From: Kiritimatiellia bacterium
GTDB taxonomy: Bacteria > Verrucomicrobiota > Kiritimatiellia > SLAD01
Direction of reading: 5' to 3'
DNA: 12,644 nucleotides
Assembly: GCA_007127595.1 (NCBI GenBank)
Contig: SKZA01000229.1
Location: forward strand, 1 to 12,644
The notes under the pieces were generated by a model, which had not been told where the DNA came from, did not search any database, and saw nothing but the letters and a program-made list of their open reading frames with translations. Position 1 is the stretch's first letter, and every line of letters begins with the position of its first letter. Made by a program: the position numbers and the translations under genes. Below are positions 1-7,700 of this stretch, piece after piece.

Positions 1-77
1 CCTCAAGAAAGTGCCATGGGTACAGCAGCGAACGGGCTGACCCAACCCATATGTCGCATGAATCGGAAGATTCTTAA

Positions 78-113
78 CGCAAAGGTCGCTAAGTACGCAA
101 AGAGCGCAAAGTT
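78..113. repeat. Four-copy 9-bp tandem repeat (CGCAAAGNN type)
   Basis: Four consecutive units: CGCAAAGGT, CGCTAAGTA, CGCAAAGAG and CGCAAAGTT. Three keep CGCAAAG exactly and the second has one change. From memory, such GCAAAG arrays recur between genes in several environmental bacterial genomes; their role is unknown. Confidence 0.75.
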
Positions 114-208
114 TTGTTTATTGGGATGGGTATAGAGCCGTTTTCTCGGGACGTGGAAAGACCTCACCCGTACAGCCTACATAAGATTGGTTATGCAAAC
201 ACATATCC

Positions 209-223
209 CCGGGCGTTACCCGG
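209..223. repeat. Small GC-rich palindrome
   Basis: CCGGG and CCCGG flank the 5-base loop CGTTA. It resembles the core of a dispersed intergenic element I recall from PVC-group genomes, which when translated reads like 'PRALPWA'; here one frame gives 'PRALPGA'. The stem is short, so the structure alone is weak. Confidence 0.4.
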
Positions 224-360
224 CGCTGACTTCAAGCAGGCCGTTGGTCTGCTGCGTAAGAGATTCGTTTGCTTAAATCAACGCGCATGGGCGTAGGCGG
301 GTCGCGTCCGCAGAGAATGCACCGAGAAGTAATCGCTTTTGATAATGCCCAAACCTTCCG

Positions 361-385
361 CTCCCACGGCACAAGGCCGTGGGGG
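361..385. repeat. Strong hairpin downstream of the lipoprotein gene
   Basis: CCCACGGC (363-370) pairs perfectly with GCCGTGGG (376-383) around a 5-base loop. One wobble pair and one further C-G pair extend the stem to 10. There is no T run after it on either strand, so it is not a standard intrinsic terminator. Confidence 0.7.
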
Positions 386-429
386 GCATTGGGTATGCAC
401 ACTCAAGCGCTCTACAGGTTCACGGGCAT

Positions 430-451
430 GCTCCCATTTGGAAATGGGAGC
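430..451. repeat. Perfect 10-bp inverted repeat just after the lipoprotein stop
   Basis: GCTCCCATTT (430-439) and AAATGGGAGC (442-451) are exact reverse complements separated by GG. In RNA the innermost pair would open to give a 9-bp stem with a 4-base loop. It lies 29 bases past the stop codon, where a 3' end would be expected, but the minus strand continues ATGCCCGTG with no U tract. It may protect a 3' end, stop transcription in a non-standard way, or be a remnant of a repeat. Confidence 0.7.
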
Positions 452-480
452 TACGGAAGCCCAGGCCGCTGGCGCACACG

Positions 481-1677
481 TTATTCTTCGGATGGCATCA
501 GGTCCGGCGAGACCGCCTGTTCGTCAGGCGATAGGACCTCTGTTGGAGGCGCCGTTATGGTGACACGCACCGCCGAGGATTGACCCCGCACATCGCCAGT
601 CGCGCCGCCGGATTCCACCCATGTCCCCATAATCTGGCGAGTTGCCAACATGAAACGTCCTTCGTCGGCATCGACATCACCCACGACCCCTTGGAAGTTC
701 CCCGTAATCTCTACTTCCATTCCAGCCGAACTGAGTCCCCTCACGCTGAATTGGGCAATGATGGTTTCGCCGATAGGCGGCACCCCTGTTCCGCCGAACC
801 CGCCGGTACCGCGAACACTCCCCATCTTTCCATTATAAACGGCGCCTTTATTGTCGGTAATGCTCAAGAGCTCGCCCTCCTGAACCACGCTGAACGTGTG
901 AACGGATGAGCCCGAACCACCTTTGCCGGTCCCGCCTTGTGTCCGATAGGACGCCGTAATGGCCGTATTGGGCGGAACTACCGTCGTTCCATAGTCGATG
1001 GTCCATGCCCCCGTGCTGTAATCGATCGTACCGGTAAGTCCGCTCCCCACAAGGCCGCCATCGCCGTTATCCCGCAACACAAACGTGTCACCAACCGACA
1101 GCGTCATTGTTCCCGGTACCACCGGCGTGCGAGACACACGGCCTGAAGACGCGAAGCCTTGCACGCCCGGGGCGCCCGGCGCTTGCTGGATATACGAAAT
1201 GGTATATTGCGTCACAGCAGGCCCCTGGAAATTGAGTGTGATGCGACCGCTATCATAAACGATCGATCCGGTCCCCCGTGGATTACCTATTAGATTCCCC
1301 GCTCCGTCGTCGGAAAAACTGATATCACCGGATGTCGACACACTGACTGAACCCGGAACAATGGGCGTGTTACTCAAATTCTGAGTGGCAGAAGGCACAT
1401 TGGGGTCATGCGCAAAACTCTCGACCCGAGACGCATCGCCCTCCGGATCGCCGCCCCCGGCGCCCGAAGACGTATTACCCACCGTCTCACTCATCGTCCT
1501 GGCACTGGAGAAGTCCGAGACGAGGTAGCCCCCCGGATTCCGGTACACACCACTGAAATTCACCCAATTCCAGCGCTCGCTCCAACTCTCTACCCCCCCA
1601 CCAGAGGTCCAATCACAGCCGCTTCCGAATATCGCCGCCATACTCAGTATCATTGAAAGTAATGCTATGCGCTTCAT
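481..1677 (-). CDS. Small secreted lipoprotein with two beta modules, partner candidate of the giant protein
   Basis: A 398-residue protein. I place the start at the ATG 1677-1675, because GGAGA (1691-1687) lies 9 bases before it but directly abuts the alternative ATG at 1686. The N-terminus is Met-Lys-Arg, a hydrophobic stretch and a lipobox-like G-S-G-C with Cys21, followed by Asp. The mature part has a Trp-rich segment with 'NFSGVYRNPGGYLV', a Gly/Asp linker, two copies of a beta module (1371-1185 and 1133-941), then a tail containing 'FSVVQEGELLSITDNKGAVY' and 'GTWVESGG'. From memory, similar 'NFSGVY ... GTWxE' lipoproteins are common in Kiritimatiellota-type genomes, but I cannot name a family or function. 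It lies 77 bp (to the first in-frame ATG) after the giant gene on the same strand. The C-terminus is acidic and Pro-rich and ends at TAA 483-481. Confidence 0.87.
   Translation of the reverse strand: MKRIALLSMILSMAAIFGSGCDWTSGGGVESWSERWNWVNFSGVYRNPGGYLVSDFSSARTMSETVGNTSSGAGGGDPEGDASRVESFAHDPNVPSATQNLSNTPIVPGSVSVSTSGDISFSDDGAGNLIGNPRGTGSIVYDSGRITLNFQGPAVTQYTISYIQQAPGAPGVQGFASSGRVSRTPVVPGTMTLSVGDTFVLRDNGDGGLVGSGLTGTIDYSTGAWTIDYGTTVVPPNTAITASYRTQGGTGKGGSGSSVHTFSVVQEGELLSITDNKGAVYNGKMGSVRGTGGFGGTGVPPIGETIIAQFSVRGLSSAGMEVEITGNFQGVVGDVDADEGRFMLATRQIMGTWVESGGATGDVRGQSSAVRVTITAPPTEVLSPDEQAVSPDLMPSEE
941..1133 (-). repeat. Shared beta module, lipoprotein copy 2
   Basis: About 64 residues: 'TPVVPGTMTLSV', 'LRDNGDGGLVGSG', 'TGTIDYSTGAWTIDY' and a closing 'AITASYRTQ'. 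It sits 51 bases after copy 1. The two copies differ widely in DNA, so this is not a recent tandem duplication. Confidence 0.7.
1185..1371 (-). repeat. Shared beta module, lipoprotein copy 1
   Basis: About 62 residues: 'TPIVPGSVSV', 'FSDDGAGNLIG', 'GTGSIVYDSGRITLNF' and a closing 'YTISYIQQ'. It aligns by eye with copy 2 and with the copy in the giant protein at 3603-3393. Confidence 0.7.
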
Positions 1678-1686
1678 TTCGATCAT

Positions 1687-1691
1687 TCTCC
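1687..1691 (-). promoter_or_regulatory. Shine-Dalgarno site deciding the lipoprotein start
   Basis: GGAGA on the minus strand. It touches the ATG at 1686 with no spacer but stands 9 bases from the ATG at 1677. The downstream ATG also gives a standard Met-Lys-Arg signal peptide, so it is preferred. Confidence 0.7.
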
Positions 1692-1727
1692 GTTATTGTT
1701 CATGACGGCCTGTTAGAGCCCGTGCAG

Positions 1728-1756
1728 ATTCAACGATTTCCCGTTCACTTTGTCAA
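1728..1756 (-). promoter_or_regulatory. Candidate sigma70-type promoter for the lipoprotein gene
   Basis: On the minus strand a perfect -35 box TTGACA (1756-1751) is followed after exactly 17 bases by TTGAAT (1733-1728), which matches 4 of 6 positions of TATAAT. Transcription would begin near 1721, leaving a leader of about 44 bases before the ATG at 1677. It starts 8 bases after the stop codon of the giant gene, so the lipoprotein could be expressed separately. Sigma70-like consensus use in this organism is assumed. Confidence 0.45.
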
Positions 1757-1763
1757 TCACTGC

Positions 1764-4700
1764 CTACTCAATCTTCCATTGGATTCGATAGAACATCATT
1801 TCATGCAGGGGCGCGGTATTGTTGTATATCCACACATCACCCCATTCAGCCGGCGTAATCGTACGACCGCTATTTATGATCGGAAGAAACGGCACGGTGA
1901 GGCTCGGGGTCCCCGCCACAAACGCGCGTACATTGGTTACGATCGGTGGCGCCATGGGGTGCGTCGTATAGGTGACAATATCCGCATCAGGTGACAGGGA
2001 AACGTCCGTGATTATGAAGAGATCCATCACCGGCGGCATGGCGGTCGGATCAGTCGGATCCAAGCCGAAGACGATCCGCAGGGCGTCGGGAATCCCGTCC
2101 TCATGCGTATCCAAGCGATTCGGATCGAGTCCCAGCGCGATCTTCTGACCGTCGCTCAAACCATCTCCGGATGAATCGATCTGCCACAAGGCCCAATCAT
2201 TCCAAGCGGCCTGGCTTTCCGACTGCAAGCTGCCGAACTCCGCGAATTCCCACGCGTCCGGGATGCCATTGTTGTTCGTATCCCGGTCACGAATCACCAC
2301 CCGCTGTCCGACCTTGTTCCCCGGCACGGTGATGGGCTTGACCTCGTAATCCGAACCGAATTCATAGTCCTTCACGAAGCCCCACGATTCCCAATACTGG
2401 AGCTTCGCCGGATTCTGGTTGATGAACGCCCGCACATGATAGGTGCCGGGGGCGAGCCCCATCAGGATGTAGGGTCCCGGCGCGTTCAACGTCACCTGGG
2501 CATCGGGCCGTCCGCTGAAGCCGGGCGACCGGAAGGCCTGCACGATGATATTGGTGGCCGGGGCCGGACCGAAGTAGGACACCTCGCCGGCGATGCTATG
2601 CACGCCCACGCCGCTCGGTTGCAGATTCACCGTGAACGAGCGATAGGGCGAGAACGAACCGTTCGTGCGCGGGTTCTCTCCCCTCACCCGCCAGTAATAG
2701 GTCCCGTTCGGCAGAAGCGCGTCGCCCGCATAGAGCGGCATATCGAACCGATACTTCCCGTCCGGACCACGATGCGGCGCAGGTACGACTTCATCAAACA
2801 CGACGGGGCCGTTTGAAGCTCCGGCGCGGATCTGGATGCGTGCCGTAACGGCTGCTTCATGCATGCTCCAAACGAAGTCATTCCGCGCAAAGACAACCTG
2901 CCCCACCGGACTTTCGATGACCGGCTCGGGAAGAGTCGATGGATATTCCATATTAAATACGCCCGACTCATGTATCGAACCATCCTCATTGTAGACGTAC
3001 CATTCCGCAATGCCCCACGTTAATCCGAACACGTCGGCGAACTGATAGTCGCCTTCGTGGAAATACGTCCGATTATCGATTGTACGCGTGATGGCCTGCG
3101 CCGGTCCGGAGAACTTCATAATGGCCACATCATAACTCGTGGCACCCGGGATCGGGTCCCAACTGAAGCGATGGTAACCGGGCAATTCGTCCGTCAATCC
3201 GAATTCTACTGTCGGAATTTCGCCCCAGCTAACGTTAATGGGCTGATCCTGAGCCAAGCCCGCCGGGTCGCCCGGATTCCAGTCGCCGGTTCCGTCTCGA
3301 TCGATAAAGGCAAAAGCCCATGTATCGCCTTCACGGAGATGGCCTTCGATAATTGATGCCACGCCATCAAACGGGAACGAAGAAACGCCCACAAAATAGC
3401 TCCACGAGGCTGAACATTCCCTATCTGGACTGAATTGTGATGGTGCAAGGTTCACAGACCAGCTACCAGTTTCATAATCAATTTGGCCAAACCTAGTCGG
3501 CGTGATGCCCTGAGATCGTAAAACCCCATTGCCCTGATCCACGAAATCGATCCCGTTAGCCTGAGGAGCCCGTATTGAGAGCGTTCCGGGCACTATGGGC
3601 ACTATTGGTATTGTCCCAGACGCAAATTGGCCATCATCCCCAACCGATCCAACATTTAGCGCCGAGGTTGCTTGTGAGTCACCAGCGGTCGCCACAGCAA
3701 TAGGCACACCATCCATTGAGGGGCTATCGTAGAAGAAGATACGTATTGGTCCTTGGCTGTGCGGCCCATGATATCGGAATCGGACGTTCATTAGCGGCCG
3801 CGGAAACTCGCTTACATCCGTCGGATTCGTATCCGCCATGAATTCGGCGAAGTTGCTCCAGCCGTCTCCGTCCGGATCCAAGTGCCCATCGTACACGGCA
3901 GGACTCAAATACGGTGCAAACTGGACTTCCCATGCATCGGCCATGCCGTCCATATCCGTCAACAGATTGCCCCACGGGAGAATCTCGCCCGGTCCGATGC
4001 TGTCGAAGTCGGAGAATCCGTCGCCCGCGGTATCCCAATTCATTGGGTCCGTACCGGCGAGGAACTCCGCAATATTAGGCAGACCGTCTCCGTCGGGATC
4101 GGCCCACGGACCATGGATGCCTTCGGACGATCCCGGATCCAAGCCGTACTTGGCCTTCCACCAATCGGGCATTCCGTCACCCGACGAATCTTTCTCGAGG
4201 TGTTCCAATGTATCGCGATCCACCGCCACGAACTCGGCGGAACCGCGCAACAGACCGGAATGTCCCCAATGATTCCGTTCCATGTAGTTCTCAACATGTT
4301 CCCCGCCATCGAACGCGGCGAAGTAGCCGCGCAACGAACGGTCAAAGGTCCGCAGGCGATCCACCACAATGGGCGGCGTGCTCGGAGTGATAATTTCCGA
4401 CATGGACGGCTGCGGAAGAATACGATAATCCATAGCCTCGTTCACGATATCCGGTACGAACGGCAGGTCGAGTTCCCCATCGAAGGTGACGTAGGAAACG
4501 AGACGTTGTCGCGGTTCGCCCGGATCGACTGCGAATTCCGGCAATGGCTCGATCTCCGTTACACCGGCCGCAATGTCGGCCTTGGTCAATCCGTAGCGCA
4601 TGAACTGGCGGACCTGCTCCTGCGAGAGGTCTTCATTCCAGAACATCACTTCGTCCACCAGCGCATCCAAGCCGTCGTCCGCGATGCGCAACGCCGAGTT

Positions 4701-7700
4701 GATCGGCATATAGGTGCGGTAGAATCCCTCGAATTGCGGAGCCGGACGCAGCATGAAGTTGTAGTAGGTGCCCAGTTCACGATCCAGTTCACCGTCGATG
4801 TACATGCGAATGCGAACGCTGTCGCCGACGACCGCGATGTGATGCCACTGACCATCGCGAATATCGACTTCGGACGTCAGGTTACGTGTGACAACCTCCT
4901 CAAAGGCTTCGATTCGGACAACACGCGATTGCTGCGGATCAGACTCATCGTCGTCTCCGTTATCGTCGTCGTCGTCCTCGAATATGGGGGTATACACGCG
5001 CACCTGCCCCTGCCATTCCAGTTTCGGGAATCCTTCGTCGGTAATACTCAACCGATGATTCGGCCGCCAATCCGGCTCTTCAGGCACGAGCATGAGATCG
5101 ACCTTGCGTTCCGCGACAATACCGCCCTGCGCACCCGGTTCCATCCTGATCCATGCGCCCATGGAGAACTTATGCGTCCGCCGGCCCGCAAGGTACGGAA
5201 TGGTGTCGATCATCCCCGTAAAGGTATGGTCATAGACCAACCCGTCCTCGTGCGACTCCGTATCCCGTCCGAGATATGTTTCACGGCCATCGAAACTGGA
5301 TTCCAAGCGCCCGGCCGAGAAGAGGAGGACATCCCGATGTCCTTCCAGAATTTCCTGGTGCGTGCGCGGCTTATTCCAGATCCGCACTTCCTGCAGGTGC
5401 CCGATGTAATTATCGGAACCGAGGGTAACGAAACCGCCCTCGCCGACATACGGCTTCGCGCCCAGCGTGGTGTCGTATTTGATCAACCCGCCATCGACGA
5501 AGAGAGAATAGATCCCGTTGCTATACGTGGCGGCGATATGCGTCCAGTCGGTCGCATCCGTTCCGACCGACAACCCCGTCGGGTGCGTCAATGTGACGAA
5601 CTCGTTCCCCGCATCGTCGCGTTGGAAGCGGGTGTAGGGCTGTACCACTCCGCCACTTTCAAGGACGCCGAGCTCAAAGGTGACGCGTCCCGTCCCCTTC
5701 GTTCGACGTTGCACCACGGGCGCAATCCCGTTGGGGAGATCGGTGGGACGCACCCACGCCTCGACGGTCCAATTCGTAATCGCGAATTGTCCCGTTTCTT
5801 CGTTATCCACCAATTCGTCCACGAACACGTCGCCCGGATCCCCGTTGAACGCGAGGGCGCGATAGATCAGCGGGATCTCGGAACGATGGACCTCCCAACC
5901 CATGGTACGCTCGTCGTGATCCGGGGTCCCGTCATCGTCGGAATCCAGCGATTTCGGCGGCCACGGCGCATCGGCCCAATCCGCATCGCCCTCGAATTGG
6001 GCGGCGTGAATCCAGGTCCGTGACACATCGTCTATGCCATACACGGAGCCGCTCATCCAGTCATTGGTATACCGGCTGTTCTGGGCGTATACACCACGCG
6101 TGTCGAAGTTGAAGATGCGAATCGGCGCACGATTGGCGTCCGGTCGCAATCCGTCGAACTCCGGCAGGAGCACGCCGCGGTTATTCTGAATCTCCAGCCC
6201 GCTCCGCGCATAACCCCAAACGCGCACGGCGTCGATCTGGCCGACGAAGCCGCCGACCACGTTCCCGCCGGCGTCCAGATGGCCGCCGCCGATCGTCGAT
6301 TCGAAGTTTCCGAATACGGTGATAGGCGGACGAATGGCCGGACGTTGGTAGGCCACGCGCTTGCCGTTAACCAACAGGCGCAACTGGTTGTCTTCGTCAT
6401 CCAATACACCGGCCAGATGCGTCCAATTCGTGCCAATAGGCCGGACTCCGTCCACGCGCATGGTCTTGAGGGCGCCGCCCTCCCGATAGGCATACGTGAT
6501 GTACGGGATATTGTTTTCCAGACCCAACTCGTAATCCACCCAACGCATGCCCTGGAAGGGGAATTTCTCGGCGCGCCGCAGGATGATACCGGTTACGTCT
6601 GTGCCCGCCGCTTGCACCCACGCCTCGACCGTCCAATTGGCGTGCGCGTCGATGTCGCGTTCCGTGCGGACGAGCAAGCGTCCGTTGCCGCCGAATTCGA
6701 CGGCGCCGAATTGATCCGGATCATACGGGTTCAGCGGGTCGGTACCCGTCTGGACTTCGTCATAATCCGTGACGCCGTCGTCATCCGTATCGGACAGCAG
6801 CGGGTGCAGGCCGAGTTCCTGTTTCTGCAGGTTGGTCAACCCGTCATTGTTGCTGTCGGTGTTCGCATCCGTTGTGCCATCCATGTTGGAGTCGGGCATT
6901 AACGGATGGGTACCGGCCAGGTACTCGTACAGATTGATCAGGCCGTCGCCGTCCGGGTCCTCGTGTGCGATGGATGGTCCGAAGGGATCGAATCCATAGG
7001 CTTCGTACCACCAGTCGGGGATCCCGTCGTTGTTGGAATCGATCTTACGATCGAAGAATTCGACATCGCTGAATTGCGCGTCGCCAACGAAGCGGCCGGC
7101 GTGGAACCAGCCGTTGTCCCAGTCGCGCGCGACGGTGAAGTCTTCGACCGTTTCGCCGCCATCGTAGCCCGGCGATCCGCCGTCATTGAAGGTGAAGTAC
7201 AGCACCGGAGCGCCGGCGCCACCGACGGCGCGCGCCGCATTCAGACGCCCGCCCGTGCTGGTCAGGCCTTCCCACTCTTGTACATGGTCGACCGAATTCA
7301 GGATCAGTTGCCGGATGGCCGTGTGACTCAAGCCCGGCGCCTGGGACTGGATGAGCGCCGCCACACCGGCGACGTGCGGCGCCGCCATCGACGTGCCGCT
7401 GAGCGTGCCGAAGGAATTATTGGGCAGCGTGCTCACGATCGCCGAACCCGGGGCCGCGATGTGCACCGAATTCTGACCGAAGTTGCTGAAGGGCGAACGC
7501 GTGCCGTTATGATCGAGCGAAGCCACCGAAATGATGTTCGGCAGGTTGTAGCTCGCCGGATAGAACGGCAGGATATCATTGTCGAAGTTTGCGTTCCCCG
7601 CCGCGGCGATGAAGAGGTGTCCCATATTCCCCGCCGTCTGGATGGCGTCGAACAACGCCTGGGAGAAGCCGTAGCTACCCCAACTGTTGTTGCTGATCCG

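Larger units (their letters stand above)
1..480. other. Non-coding left end with small repeats and hairpins
   Basis: No gene is supported here. The short open frames lack recognisable protein features. Frame 1 of the plus strand is open from the left edge to TAG 133-135 and could be the tail of a gene coming from outside, but its last part runs through the tandem repeat at 78-113. The stretch holds that tandem repeat, a small GC-rich palindrome (209-223) and two hairpins (361-385, 430-451), and follows the stop of the lipoprotein gene at 481. Confidence 0.6.

Noticed and set aside
78..113. CRISPR-like array
   Set aside because: Units are 9 bp with no unique spacers of 25-40 bp.
1..135. Plus-strand frame open from the left edge
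   Set aside because: 44 codons with no recognisable motif, and it passes through the CGCAAAG array. Other frames at the edge are also open for a dozen or more codons, so none can be chosen.
114..296. 60-codon plus-strand frame
   Set aside because: It begins at a TTG inside the end of a tandem repeat, has no ribosome binding site and runs through a palindromic element; it looks like a translated repeat.
430..451. Rho-independent terminator for the lipoprotein gene
   Set aside because: The stem is strong but no T-rich stretch follows it on the minus strand, so I list it only as an inverted repeat.
1684..1686. Upstream ATG as the lipoprotein start
   Set aside because: The GGAGA site directly abuts it with no spacer, whereas the ATG at 1677 has a 9-base spacing and gives a regular signal peptide.
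3882..6023. 713-codon open frame on the plus strand
   Set aside because: It is in codon register with the giant gene on the other strand. It stays open only because that gene rarely uses TTA, CTA and TCA codons. The translation is rich in Arg, His, Val and Ile (mirror of the Asp codons) with no domain or ribosome binding site.
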